A DNA stretch of 64,000 nt, from contig JAFUPV010000006.1 in NCBI GenBank assembly GCA_017472605.1, positions 208,411 to 272,410 on the forward strand. The letters run 5' to 3'. Shown here piece by piece: positions 52,395-61,466 of this stretch. The DNA is from Lachnospiraceae bacterium (lineage in GTDB: Bacteria > Bacillota > Clostridia > Lachnospirales > Lachnospiraceae). The translations under genes and the position numbers were made by a program. Under the pieces are notes generated by a model. That model had not been told where the DNA came from and searched no databases. It saw only the letters and a list, made by a program, of their open reading frames with translations. Position 1 is the first letter of the stretch; every line of letters begins with the position of its first letter.

Positions 52395-55300
52395 TTATCT
52401 CGGAACCTCTACCATGATGTATGCCTCGATCTCATCTTCCTCAACGATGTCGTTGAACTTCTCGAATACCATACCGCACTCGTAACCTTCCTTAACTTCC
52501 TTCACATCATCCTTCAGACGCTTCAGGGAAGCAAGCGCACCCTCATAAATCTGCTCGCCGCCTCTGCGGATGCGGATCTTGCAGCCTCTCTGGAAGGAAC
52601 CGTCTGTTACATAGGAACCGGCAATGTTGCCGACACCGGAAGCCTTGAAGATCTGACGAACAAGCGCATGGCCGATGATCTTCTCCTCAAATACCGGATC
52701 AAGCATTCCCTTCATCGCAGCCTCTACATCAGCGATTGCCTGGTAGATGACACGATACTGACGGATTTCTACTTTCTCACGCTCCGCAACAGACTTTGCA
52801 AGAGGATCCGGACGAACGTTGAAGGCAATAATGATTGCATTGGAAGCAGAAGCAAGAGAAACGTCGGACTCGTTGATGGCACCAACGCCGCCATGGATCA
52901 CGCGTACAACAACTTCCTCGTTGGAAAGCTTCAGCAGAGACTGCTTAACAGCCTCAACAGAACCCTGAACATCCGCCTTGATGATCAGATTCAGTTCCTT
53001 AAGCGTTCCCTCGTGGATCTGAGAGTTCAGACTGTCCAGAGTAAGCTTTGTCTTTGTATCAGCGAGCATCTTTTCTCTGTTCTCCGAGATAAAGGTCTCA
53101 GCAAAGTTACGTGCTTCCTTCTCGTTGTCGGTACAAACCATGATTTCACCGGCATTTGGCACGTCGTTCAGACCAAGGATCTCGACAGGAGTGGACGGAG
53201 TTGCCTCTTTCACACGTCTGCCCTTGTCATCGATCATCGCACGAACCTTACCATAGCAGGAACCAACTGCAATGTTGTCACCGACATGAAGGGTACCCTT
53301 CTGAACAAGAATGGTTGCAACCGGACCGCGTCCCTTATCCAGCTGAGCCTCAATAACAAGACCTCTTGCCTTACGGTTCGGGTTTGCTTTCAGCTCCTTC
53401 ACCTCAGCATCCAGCAGGATCATCTCCAGCAGGTTCTCAATACCCTCATGGGTCTTCGCGGAAACCGGTACAAAAATTGTCTGACCGCCCCAGTCCTCAG
53501 GAATCAGCTCATGCTCGGAAAGCTCCTTCATAACACGGTCGATGTTCGCACTAGGCTTATCGATCTTGTTGATGGCAACAATAATGTCGACATCGGCAGC
53601 CTTCGCATGGTTGATTGCCTCGATGGTCTGCGGCATTACACCGTCATCTGCCGCAACAACAAGAACTGCGATATCCGTCGCCTGTGCGCCTCTCATACGC
53701 ATTGCGGTAAACGCCTCATGACCAGGTGTATCAAGGAAGGTGATATCCTCACCGTTGCACTTAACAGTATACGCACCGATATGCTGGGTAATACCGCCGG
53801 CCTCTCTGGAAGTAACGTTTGTCGCACGGATCGCATCCAGAAGAGATGTCTTACCATGGTCAACGTGACCCATGACACAGACAACAGGCGGTCTTGTAAC
53901 CATCTCGTCTTCGCTTTCCTCTGCATCCTTCAGAAGCTCTGCGATTACATCTACCTTTTCTTCCGGCTCACAGATGAAGTTAAACTCCAGAGCGATTTCC
54001 TCTGCCTGCTCATAGGTGAGATCGGAGTTGATGTTGAACATCTGACCCTTCATGAACATGGCCTTGATCAGAGCAGCAGCTGTCATCTTCATCTTTTCAG
54101 CCAGCTCGCCAACCGTGATCACATCCGGAAGAATCATTGTCTTAATACCGTCATCTTCCTTCTTCTCAACCGGCTGCTCCGGCTTCTTGGACGGATTCTT
54201 CAGCTTGCTGAAGTTTTTGGTATTCTCGTCAAATCTTCCATTCTTATCGTTGTTCTGCTTGCTCTTCTCTCTAAGCTCGCGCTCTTTTTTATTTAATCCT
54301 TTGCCTCCGCGTGCCTCATTCTTGGTCAGTGTCGGAGTCAGGCTGTCCATGCTGCTGCCGCCGCCAAAACGTCCGGAACGCTCCTTGTCGCCGCCGCGTC
54401 TGCTGTTGTTTCCGTAGGAATCCTGATCCTTCTTCTGGAAGCCCTGGCCATCTCTTCTCTGATAACCGCCCTGGCCGTCCTCTCTCTTCTGGAAGCCCTG
54501 ACCGTCTCTTCTCTGATAACCGCCCTGGCCGTCCTCACGTCTCTGGAAGCCCTGACCGTCTCTTCTCTGATAGCCGCCCTGACCATCCTGACGCTCACGT
54601 CTCTGGAAGCCCTGACCGTCCTCACGACGTCCCTGACCGCCATCCTCACGGCGCTCACGTCTCTGGAAGCCCTGGCCATCCTCACGACGTCCTTCTCTTC
54701 TTCCGTTGTCTCTTCTTGCTCCGTCTTCTCTTCTGGAGCCATCTTCTCTTCTTGACTGTCCACGGTCATTCTGTCTTCCGTTTCCAGCATTCTCAGTCAT
54801 CTTCTTTTCCGGACTCTGCATATTCAGTGCCTCTTGATCCCTTTTTTCCTTTGAAACTTTTTCCTGCTTATCTGCTCCCGCATCAGCAGACATTTCCCCA
54901 TTTTTCATTTCCGGCTTTGCCTCATTCAAAGCCTTCCCTTCCGGCTTTTCCTGAACCTTTACCGGCTCCGAAGCCTTTTCTTCCGGTCTGGCTGCTTCCA
55001 CAGCTTTTCCTTCCGCCTTCACTTCCGGCTTCACCGTCTCAGCAGCTTTTGCCTCCGGCTTTGCCGCTTCCTGCTTTCCTGTTTCCGCCTTCTCGACCGT
55101 CTTCTTCTCTGCCAAACCAGCAGCAGATCTGGACTCGGCAGCCGCTTTTGTTTCCACAGTCTTTGTTTCCACAGCCTTTGCCTCCACAGCCTTTGACGCC
55201 TCAGCAGCCTTCACAGCCTCAACTGCCTTAGCAGCCGGCTTTTCCTCCGGTTTTACAGGTGCCGCAACCGGCTTTTCCTCTTTCTTTGCTGGTGCCGCAG

Positions 55301-55454
55301 CCGGTTTCGCCGGCTTCTTACGCTGTGGCAGCGGTTTTGTGCTGTGCTCCGGATGGAATACCAGATGCATCTTCTTCTTTGCTGCACTTTCCTTTTTCTC
55401 GGAAGCCTGACTCTGGCCATCACTGTTTGTTTTTTTGTTATTCATATCTGCCAT
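52395..55454 (-). CDS. infB: Translation initiation factor IF-2 with long repetitive N-terminus
   Basis: A GTPase that places fMet-tRNA on the ribosome, 1019 residues. Residues 1-230 are Lys/Ala/Glu/Pro-rich. Residues 240-345 carry an Arg/Gly/Asp/Gln repeat of the type [18 protein letters not shown]. The IF2N domain is at about 425-480. The G domain has [26 protein letters not shown] and NKIDKP, followed by the C-terminal beta barrels. The start is uncertain: ATG at 55454 or 55445, both beside the ylxQ stop. The catalytic part is standard; only the N-terminus is unusual. Confidence 0.95.
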   Translation of the reverse strand: MADMNNKKTNSDGQSQASEKKESAAKKKMHLVFHPEHSTKPLPQRKKPAKPAAAPAKKEEKPVAAPVKPEEKPAAKAVEAVKAAEASKAVEAKAVETKTVETKAAAESRSAAGLAEKKTVEKAETGKQEAAKPEAKAAETVKPEVKAEGKAVEAARPEEKASEPVKVQEKPEGKALNEAKPEMKNGEMSADAGADKQEKVSKEKRDQEALNMQSPEKKMTENAGNGRQNDRGQSRREDGSRREDGARRDNGRREGRREDGQGFQRRERREDGGQGRREDGQGFQRRERQDGQGGYQRRDGQGFQRREDGQGGYQRRDGQGFQKREDGQGGYQRRDGQGFQKKDQDSYGNNSRRGGDKERSGRFGGGSSMDSLTPTLTKNEARGGKGLNKKERELREKSKQNNDKNGRFDENTKNFSKLKNPSKKPEQPVEKKEDDGIKTMILPDVITVGELAEKMKMTAAALIKAMFMKGQMFNINSDLTYEQAEEIALEFNFICEPEEKVDVIAELLKDAEESEDEMVTRPPVVCVMGHVDHGKTSLLDAIRATNVTSREAGGITQHIGAYTVKCNGEDITFLDTPGHEAFTAMRMRGAQATDIAVLVVAADDGVMPQTIEAINHAKAADVDIIVAINKIDKPSANIDRVMKELSEHELIPEDWGGQTIFVPVSAKTHEGIENLLEMILLDAEVKELKANPNRKARGLVIEAQLDKGRGPVATILVQKGTLHVGDNIAVGSCYGKVRAMIDDKGRRVKEATPSTPVEILGLNDVPNAGEIMVCTDNEKEARNFAETFISENREKMLADTKTKLTLDSLNSQIHEGTLKELNLIIKADVQGSVEAVKQSLLKLSNEEVVVRVIHGGVGAINESDVSLASASNAIIIAFNVRPDPLAKSVAEREKVEIRQYRVIYQAIADVEAAMKGMLDPVFEEKIIGHALVRQIFKASGVGNIAGSYVTDGSFQRGCKIRIRRGGEQIYEGALASLKRLKDDVKEVKEGYECGMVFEKFNDIVEEDEIEAYIMVEVPR
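54435..54720 (-). repeat. 54-60 bp tandem repeats coding an RGG-like region of IF-2
   Basis: CTGGAAGCCCTG (plus strand) recurs at 54435, 54489, 54543, 54603 and 54663, spaced 54, 54, 60 and 60 bp. The units translate to 18-20-residue repeats such as [17 protein letters not shown]. It is in frame, with Arg, Gly and Gln dominant and Tyr and Phe spaced regularly. Confidence 0.9.
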
Positions 55455-55458
55455 AAGC

Positions 55459-55785
55459 TTAATCACCGACCTTTTCTTTCCTTATGTTCATCTGCTTACG
55501 CACGGCGTCTGCAAATCCCTGATCCAGAACAGCAATCGACGCACGCATCATTTTACCTATTCCATGTCCCAGTGTTTCTTTCTCTGCGTAAGTCTCCAGC
55601 GGAACCTGATAGTACTCGCACATATTACGAAACATTTTTCTGGTATTCTCGGAAACATCCGACGCAATCACAACCAGACGGGCGCGACCTTCTTTCACGG
55701 CTTTCTCCACCGCAAACTCACCACTGACAACCTTGCCTGCTTTCGCCGCAAGACCGATCATGGAAATCACTCGATCATTTATCAA
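55459..55785 (-). CDS. ylxQ: YlxQ, L7Ae/L30e-family RNA-binding protein
   Basis: A 108-residue probable k-turn RNA-binding protein. It has [27 protein letters not shown] and [28 protein letters not shown], the L7Ae core, then [24 protein letters not shown]. It sits between ylxR and infB as in Bacillus and overlaps ylxR by 11 bp. The exact RNA target is unknown. Confidence 0.93.
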   Translation of the reverse strand: MINDRVISMIGLAAKAGKVVSGEFAVEKAVKEGRARLVVIASDVSENTRKMFRNMCEYYQVPLETYAEKETLGHGIGKMMRASIAVLDQGFADAVRKQMNIRKEKVGD

Positions 55786-56050
55786 TCTTTTCCAGCTCTC
55801 CTTTTAATGAATCATATACCTCTTCGGAAATTTCAATTTTGAGAGATCGTTCCAGTGCTTTTTTCTTTCTGGCCATCTCAAAACAGCCGGCATCCTTACA
55901 TATATATGCACCTCGGCCGTTTTTCTTTCCGGTTATGTCAAGAAACACCTCGCCCTCAGCCGAACGAAGGACCCGCAGCATTTCTTTCTTGCTTTTCATC
56001 TCTCCGCATCCCATACACTGGCGAAGCGGAACCTTTTTTGCCGTTGCCAT
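55775..56050 (-). CDS. ylxR: YlxR (RnpM-family) RNA-binding protein
   Basis: A 91-residue basic protein with the signature RQCMGCGEMKSKKEMLRVLR and GRGAYICKDAGCFEMARKK (DUF448). Four Cys occur in the family pattern. Recent work links the family to RNase P regulation in Bacillus, so an RNA-metabolism role is likely. It lies 4 bp after nusA and overlaps ylxQ by 11 bp. Confidence 0.94.
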   Translation of the reverse strand: MATAKKVPLRQCMGCGEMKSKKEMLRVLRSAEGEVFLDITGKKNGRGAYICKDAGCFEMARKKKALERSLKIEISEEVYDSLKGELEKIDK

Positions 56051-56054
56051 TTAA

Positions 56055-57218
56055 TCACTCCTCGTAATACTCAAGGCCGCCGTCTTCCAGATATTCACCG
56101 TCTTCCTCATACTCATCCGGAAGATCAATGTCATCGAAGAGACCTTCAGCAATTGCCTGGCTTTCACTCTTGATATCAATCTTATAGCCGGTCAGCTTGG
56201 CTGCAAGTCTTGCGTTCTGTCCTGCCTTACCAATTGCAAGAGACAGCTGTGTATCCGGAACGACAACCAGAGCGGACTTCTCGTCCTCATCTGCTGCAAC
56301 GCAGATAACCTTGGACGGGCTTAATGCATGCTCGATCAGAAGGGCCGCGTTTTCATCCCAGCTGATGATGTCGATCTTCTCGCCGTTAAGCTCTGCAACA
56401 ACTGCATTTACTCTGGAGCTGTTCATACCGACACAGGCACCTACCGCATCCACGTTGCTGTCATTTGACCAGACTGCCATCTTGGTACGGGAACCTGCCT
56501 CACGGCTGATTGCCTTAATCTCAACGATTCCATCCTTAATTTCCGTTACTTCCGATTCAAACAGACGCTTTACCAGATCCGGATGGGAACGGGAGACAAG
56601 GATCTTACAGCCCTTGGTGGTTTCCTTTACACTCTGCACGTAGACTTTTAACTTGCGGCCAATCGGATACTTCTCTCCGGGAACCTGCTCGTTGCTGGTC
56701 AGCATTGCCTCGGCACGGCCGAGATTCATGCAGACATTCAGACCAGCCGGCTTATCACTGTTCATGTTGTTCTTCGGTTCCACGTAGCGGGCAACCGTTC
56801 CGGTGATGACATCCTTCTCCAGACGATAGTAGTAATCGTAAACAACGCGGTTCTCTTCCTCACGGATTTTCTGAAGAATCACACTCTTTGCATTCTGGGT
56901 CGCGATGCGGCCGAATTCTCTGGACTGGATCGGAACACGTACGGTGGAACCGAACACAGCCCTCTTATCGATCAGCTTTGCATGGGGAAGGCTGATCTGA
57001 AGAACGGAATCCTCAACCTCTTCCACAACTTCCTTTTCCGCGTAAAGCTCATACTCGCCGGTTTCATAGTTCATGTTGATCACAACATTATCGCTTTTTC
57101 CAAAGTGCTTTTTGCAAGCCTGCAGCAGCGATTCCTCAATCGCATGCAGCATGACATCCTTGCTGATATTCTTCTCTTTCTCCAGGACGAGCAACGCGTC
57201 CATTAACTCTGTAGTCAT
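56055..57218 (-). CDS. nusA: Transcription termination/antitermination factor NusA
   Basis: An RNA polymerase-binding factor for pausing, termination and antitermination, 387 residues. The N-terminal domain (MDALLVLEKEKNISKDVMLHAIEESL), an S1 domain (EENRVVYDYYYRLEKDVITGTV region), and KH1/KH2 (LVSRSHPDLVKRLFESEVTEI, REAGSRTKMAVWS, AVGACVG, AIGKAGQNARLAAKLTG) are all present. It lacks the acidic repeats of gammaproteobacterial NusA and ends with a Glu/Asp/Tyr tail. It follows rimP after 32 bp. Confidence 0.97.
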   Translation of the reverse strand: MTTELMDALLVLEKEKNISKDVMLHAIEESLLQACKKHFGKSDNVVINMNYETGEYELYAEKEVVEEVEDSVLQISLPHAKLIDKRAVFGSTVRVPIQSREFGRIATQNAKSVILQKIREEENRVVYDYYYRLEKDVITGTVARYVEPKNNMNSDKPAGLNVCMNLGRAEAMLTSNEQVPGEKYPIGRKLKVYVQSVKETTKGCKILVSRSHPDLVKRLFESEVTEIKDGIVEIKAISREAGSRTKMAVWSNDSNVDAVGACVGMNSSRVNAVVAELNGEKIDIISWDENAALLIEHALSPSKVICVAADEDEKSALVVVPDTQLSLAIGKAGQNARLAAKLTGYKIDIKSESQAIAEGLFDDIDLPDEYEEDGEYLEDGGLEYYEE

Positions 57219-57250
57219 CTTCGTATCCTCCTGCTACTCCAACTCAGTCT

Positions 57251-57718
57251 TTAAAAGTCAAATGCCTGACGAATCAGGGCGATGTTTTTGCGTTCCAGTG
57301 TAAGTTCGGTTCCTTCTTCAACCGTGATTGTAACCGTCTCTTTTGTGTAGGAATTGAGAATTCCCTCAAATTCTTTCTGATGGTCTACGGCACGAAACAG
57401 CCGGATCTCAATCTCTTTGCCAATGTTGCGGTCAAAATCCTTATCCTTTTTCAGCGGTCTTCCCAGACCCGGGGAGCTGACCTCTAAAATGTAGCTTTCT
57501 TCGATAAAATCGTGCTGATCCATCAGATCGCCAAGGGCCCGGTTGATCACTTCGCAGTCGTCCACGGTAATTCCGCCTTCTTTGTCAATGTAAGCGCGAA
57601 GATACCAGTTTCCCGCTTCCTTCACGTACTCCACATCAACCAGTTCAAAATTGTTCTGCCTGATCAGCGGCATCAACAGTTCTTCTGTTCTTGCCTCGTA
57701 CTCTTCTCTTCTTGTCAT
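57251..57718 (-). CDS. rimP: Ribosome maturation factor RimP
   Basis: Needed for 30S subunit maturation. The 155-residue protein has the N-terminal FELVDVEYVKEAGNWYLRAYIDKEGGITVDDCEVINRALGDL region and the key EVSSPGLGRPLKKDKDF motif in shorter runs, then a C-terminal SH3-like domain. GGTGGAG precedes the ATG. It leads the operon of nusA to ribF and is preceded by a short leader with a terminator-like hairpin. Confidence 0.96.
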   Translation of the reverse strand: MTRREEYEARTEELLMPLIRQNNFELVDVEYVKEAGNWYLRAYIDKEGGITVDDCEVINRALGDLMDQHDFIEESYILEVSSPGLGRPLKKDKDFDRNIGKEIEIRLFRAVDHQKEFEGILNSYTKETVTITVEEGTELTLERKNIALIRQAFDF

Positions 57719-57791
57719 TCTCCACCTCTGTCCGGCCTTCTGGCGCAGGTTCTGTCAACAAAAACTGCGCATCCGCCTTATTCATAAGAAA

Positions 57792-57815
57792 GAGCGGGCT
57801 TTTTCAAGCCCACTC
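57792..57815 (-). promoter_or_regulatory. Probable rimP leader attenuator hairpin
   Basis: On the minus strand GAGTGGGCTT and AAGCCCGCTC form a 10-bp stem (one wobble) with a GAAA loop, then TTTCTTAT. It lies 74 bases before rimP and 17-40 bases after a predicted start site, so it looks like a short-leader attenuator as described for rimP leaders in Bacillota. It can also end the NlpC/P60 transcript. Confidence 0.7.
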
Positions 57816-57838
57816 TCAATCAACAACTATCGTATTTT

Positions 57839-57866
57839 ATTGTAACATGTTTTACTGAAAAATCAA
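57839..57866 (-). promoter_or_regulatory. Promoter of the rimP-nusA-infB operon
   Basis: TTGATT (57861-57866) and TACAAT (57839-57844) are 16 bp apart on the minus strand, with an extended TG at the -10. It lies between the NlpC/P60 stop and the leader hairpin. Confidence 0.7.
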
Positions 57867-57893
57867 GTCTTTTTTTTACTTTTTTTGATCTGC

Positions 57894-59177
57894 TCAATCG
57901 CCGATCACATTCATGACCTTTACCGGCTCCGTACTGTAATTGTATTTGCTTACAATGACCTGTCCGAGAGACTGGGCTGCATGAAGGATTTTTCCGTCAC
58001 CCATGTACATTACCACATGGTCGATCACTCCGTTTGCATCCGCATAAAACAGCAGATCACCCGGTTTTGCTTCTGCCAGCGAAATCTGGGTTCCCACATT
58101 TGCCTGCAGTTTGGACGTTCGCGGAAGTTCAATGCCAATTGCGTTGCGGAAGCACTGCTGCACATAGCTGGAGCAGTCAATGCCTGACCACAGATTCGTT
58201 CCTCCGTACACATACGGCGTTCCGATAAACTGCTCTGCATAGGCGAACAGCGCCTGCCTTGTCGGGGAATAATTGGAAATGCTGCTCCACGGCATTGCTT
58301 CCACCAGATAGAAGCCTTCCTGTGTAAACTCCTTGCTGATGTAGCCGTAGTTATTGTTTACCTGGATCTTCAGCCAGCCGTTTTCCTCTCCCTTTACCAC
58401 CTGCTTTTCCGCAGCGCTCAGCTGAGCCCATACGCCAAACTCTTCACCAGGGCCGGAACGGACATTCAGTTTTTCCGCAGTGACTTCCACCATGGAAAAA
58501 CAATGCTCCAGGGCAATCTGTCTCGCCTCTTCCCCCGTCACGCAGTATTCCGACGCCACATAACCGTCAATGCCTCCGGAAGAGATGTGATACCAGCCGT
58601 TTCCCAGATCCTCAAGAAGCTCACCGCCCGCATATTTTACCAGCTTTCCGATGATGATTCCGTCCTGCGTCGGCTGGTCGCGTACATTCAGATAGTTCTT
58701 AATGTTCACAACAACAAACATGTTCTGATAGTGATTCCAGACATCCTTACGGGGATCCGGTGCCTCCGTGGTCGGTTCCTCGGTTGTCGGCTCCTCCGTA
58801 GTCGGCTCCTGGGTCGTTTGCTCCTGCGTGGTCGGTTCCTCAGCCGGCTCCTCTTTTGTCACTGCCTCTGTTGAGGTTTCTTCCTCCTCATTGCCAGACC
58901 GCCCCTTCATCAGATCCAGAACCATTTCCTGAATCTGCGGAAAACAGGGCTTGAGCGCACAGTAACAGCCGCCTGCAGCAAGAGCAAGGATCAGCACAGC
59001 CAGAAGAAAACGCCTGATTTTTTTATTTCTCTTTCTGCGGCGCAGTTCTTTCTGCTTTCGTGCACGAAACTGCTTCATCCGTTCCGTTTCTTCCAGCTTT
59101 CCGCGGAATTCCCCGCCGTCTATTGTTTCATCCAAGTCCGATTGGGCATACTTTTTTTCTTCTGCTCGTTCTTTCAT
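57894..59177 (-). CDS. Membrane-anchored SH3b-NlpC/P60 peptidoglycan endopeptidase (paralogue 2)
   Basis: A 427-residue wall hydrolase. A basic cytoplasmic start (RKQKELRRRKRNKKIRRF) and one uncleaved span (LLAVLILALAAGGCYCAL) are followed by a Thr/Glu/Pro repeat linker (EEPTTQEQTTQEPTTEEPTT). Two SH3b domains follow (VVNIKNYLNVRDQPTQDG; VEVTAEKLNVRSGPGEE). The C-terminal NlpC/P60 domain carries GIDCSSY (C335) and DHVVMYMGDGKILHAA. The start at 59177 has GGAGGAC upstream. Architecture and the NVIGD terminus match the protein at 47791-49086. It lies 39 bp downstream of the topoisomerase A gene and upstream of rimP. Confidence 0.93.
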   Translation of the reverse strand: MKERAEEKKYAQSDLDETIDGGEFRGKLEETERMKQFRARKQKELRRRKRNKKIRRFLLAVLILALAAGGCYCALKPCFPQIQEMVLDLMKGRSGNEEEETSTEAVTKEEPAEEPTTQEQTTQEPTTEEPTTEEPTTEAPDPRKDVWNHYQNMFVVVNIKNYLNVRDQPTQDGIIIGKLVKYAGGELLEDLGNGWYHISSGGIDGYVASEYCVTGEEARQIALEHCFSMVEVTAEKLNVRSGPGEEFGVWAQLSAAEKQVVKGEENGWLKIQVNNNYGYISKEFTQEGFYLVEAMPWSSISNYSPTRQALFAYAEQFIGTPYVYGGTNLWSGIDCSSYVQQCFRNAIGIELPRTSKLQANVGTQISLAEAKPGDLLFYADANGVIDHVVMYMGDGKILHAAQSLGQVIVSKYNYSTEPVKVMNVIGD

Positions 59178-59216
59178 ATCGTCCTCCGGTATTGTAACAC
59201 AAATCATTCCATCAAT

Positions 59217-61454
59217 TTACGCCAACAGTTCCGGCTTTCCGTCACGTTTTTTCAGAGGAAGCCCGTTTAAGTCGGTCTTCTTCTTTGTCACTTCACTGAA
59301 CTGTTTTTCCTTTTCATCCAACAGCCAGACACCATTCATGCGCTCTCCCTCTGTCAGCTTAAACGCACGCACACCAACCGCATTCTTTCTCTGGGACGGA
59401 ATCTCGCTGACACGGAAGCGCAGCGCATGCTTTTCATCCGTTGTCATTACGATATAGGGCTTGTCAGCCGGCTCAATCGCAATCACCTCATCTCCATCTG
59501 CCAGCTTCGTAGCGGCAATGGTGCGCTTAACAGTATCAAACTCAAGAGCTGCAACCTGTTTCACAGCGCCCATGGCAGTCGCAAAGACAAAGCACTTTGT
59601 CCGAATCTGCTCCCAGCAGAAAATCTGCAGGATGTTTTCCTTTGCGCTGTCATATTTGCAGATGTTGTCAATGGGTACGCCTTTGTCTTTCGGTCTTCCC
59701 ATAGGCACATCGGCAAGTTTCAGCTGGTGCATGTTGCCCTCACGTGTAAAGATGCAAAGCTTTTCATCGCTGCGGCAATTGATGAACACGGTATTCTCCT
59801 CACGCAGCTGTGCTTCGTTCTTTTCAAAGACAGACTGCTCTACTACCTTCGCATAGCCGAAGCGGTTCATCAGGAACGTAACATCAAGAACCTGTGCCGG
59901 AGCCTCTACAAAGACCGCTTCCTTCAGATTTGCAATCTCCGTTCTGCGCGGGATTCCGTAATTCTTTTTGATGGAATCCAGATCTTTGCGGATCGCCTTG
60001 AGCATAGCTTTCCGGCTGCCGAGGATTTTCTCATAAAGCGCAATCTTTTCCAGCGTCTTTTTATAATCGTCCTGCAGTGCAAGAATTTCCAGTCCGATCA
60101 GCTTGGAAAGACGAAGCTCCAGAATTGCTGTTGCCTGGTTTTCCGTAAACTTCAGCTGAGAAGCCTGCTTTCTTGATTTTTCTGTTTTAAATTGAATACC
60201 TTCCGTAACACCTTCCACAAGACAGGTCTTTGCCATTTTCAGCGTCTTACTTCCGCGGATAATCTCAATGATCAGATCAATCACGTCAACCGCGCGGATC
60301 AGACCTTCCTGAATCTCTTTCCGGCTGCGCTCTTTCTCCAGAAGTGTGGTGTACTTTCTTGTATTGACTTCAATCTGGAAATTCAGGTTATGTTCCAGAA
60401 TTGCCTTCAGTCCGAGAACCTCCGGTCTTCCGTCAACAATTGCCAGCATGTTCACACCGAAGGTATCTTCCAGTTTTGTTTTCTTCAGGATTCCCTGCAG
60501 CGTCTGCTCTCCATCGGCTCCTTTTCTCAGTTCAATGACAATCTTAATGCCTTCCTTGGAAGACTGATTGGAAACGTCAATGATATCCGGCAGCTTCTTG
60601 CTCTCGGCAAGCGAAACAACGTCAGAGAGAAACTTTCCGATGTTGGCTCCGATCATGGTGTAAGGAATTTCGGAAATCACGATGCAGTCCTTGTCAGTCT
60701 TCCGCTTTCCCGGAACCACCTCCGCTTTTCCGCGAATCTTAATCTTTCCTCTTCCCGTCTCATAAATTTCCAGCAGATCATCCTTGTTTGTAACCACTCC
60801 GCCAGTGGGAAAATCCGGTCCCTGAACCACTTCCAGCAGTTCTGCCGTCGTAACCTCCGGCTTATCCATCAGCAGCTCCATGGCATCGATGATCTCCACC
60901 AGATTGTGGGGCGGCGTACTGGTTGTCATGCCGACTGCAATGCCGTCAGAACCGTTAATCAGAAAATTCGGAACACGAACAGGAAGCACCTCCGGTTCCT
61001 TTTCCGTTTCATCAAAGTTCGGGACAAAATCTACTACATTCTTATCCAGATCAGCCAGATACACTTCCTGTGTAAACTTTTTCAGCCTTGCCTCTGTGTA
61101 ACGCATCGCAGCCGCGCCGTCACCCTCAATGGAACCAAAGTTTCCGTGACCGTCAACCAGCGCCATTCCTTTTTTGAAATCCTGTGACAGAACAACCAGC
61201 GCTTCGTAGATGGATGAATCACCGTGCGGGTGATATTTACCCATGGCATCGCCGACAATACGGGCTGATTTTCTGTGAGGCTTATCGGAATTCAGTCCAA
61301 GCTCGTTCATCGCATAAAGAACACGACGCTGAACCGGCTTAAGACCATCCCTGATATCCGGAACCGCACGGGCGGTAATGACAGACATGGAGTAATTGAT
61401 AAAGGATTTCTGCATCTCTGTCGAATATTCGGTTGTTAAAATCGTTTCAGCCAT
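59217..61454 (-). CDS. Type IIA topoisomerase subunit A (ParC-like or second GyrA)
   Basis: The DNA cleavage/rejoining subunit, 745 residues. The quinolone-resistance region [12 protein letters not shown] has S80 and E84 in the same numbering as S. aureus GrlA, and the catalytic Tyr is Y119 in AAMRYTEA. The length (745) and the absence of a QRRGGKG-type GyrA box favour topoisomerase IV or the shorter second gyrase of Clostridia. The C-terminal beta-propeller is reduced. It follows the B subunit gene after 12 bp. S80 and E84 are the unmutated, quinolone-sensitive type. Confidence 0.88.
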   Translation of the reverse strand: MAETILTTEYSTEMQKSFINYSMSVITARAVPDIRDGLKPVQRRVLYAMNELGLNSDKPHRKSARIVGDAMGKYHPHGDSSIYEALVVLSQDFKKGMALVDGHGNFGSIEGDGAAAMRYTEARLKKFTQEVYLADLDKNVVDFVPNFDETEKEPEVLPVRVPNFLINGSDGIAVGMTTSTPPHNLVEIIDAMELLMDKPEVTTAELLEVVQGPDFPTGGVVTNKDDLLEIYETGRGKIKIRGKAEVVPGKRKTDKDCIVISEIPYTMIGANIGKFLSDVVSLAESKKLPDIIDVSNQSSKEGIKIVIELRKGADGEQTLQGILKKTKLEDTFGVNMLAIVDGRPEVLGLKAILEHNLNFQIEVNTRKYTTLLEKERSRKEIQEGLIRAVDVIDLIIEIIRGSKTLKMAKTCLVEGVTEGIQFKTEKSRKQASQLKFTENQATAILELRLSKLIGLEILALQDDYKKTLEKIALYEKILGSRKAMLKAIRKDLDSIKKNYGIPRRTEIANLKEAVFVEAPAQVLDVTFLMNRFGYAKVVEQSVFEKNEAQLREENTVFINCRSDEKLCIFTREGNMHQLKLADVPMGRPKDKGVPIDNICKYDSAKENILQIFCWEQIRTKCFVFATAMGAVKQVAALEFDTVKRTIAATKLADGDEVIAIEPADKPYIVMTTDEKHALRFRVSEIPSQRKNAVGVRAFKLTEGERMNGVWLLDEKEKQFSEVTKKKTDLNGLPLKKRDGKPELLA

Positions 61455-61466
61455 TTTTCCTACTCC

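Noticed and set aside
51801-54296. Open frame of 831 codons on the plus strand
   Set aside because: Antisense to nrnA, rbfA and infB, which are all firmly identified. Its composition is typical of a shadow frame.
54311-55231. Pro/Ser-rich open frame on the plus strand, with regular repeats that could suggest a CRISPR or a collagen-like gene
   Set aside because: The repeats are 54-60 bp, contiguous and in frame with IF-2; there are no unique spacers.
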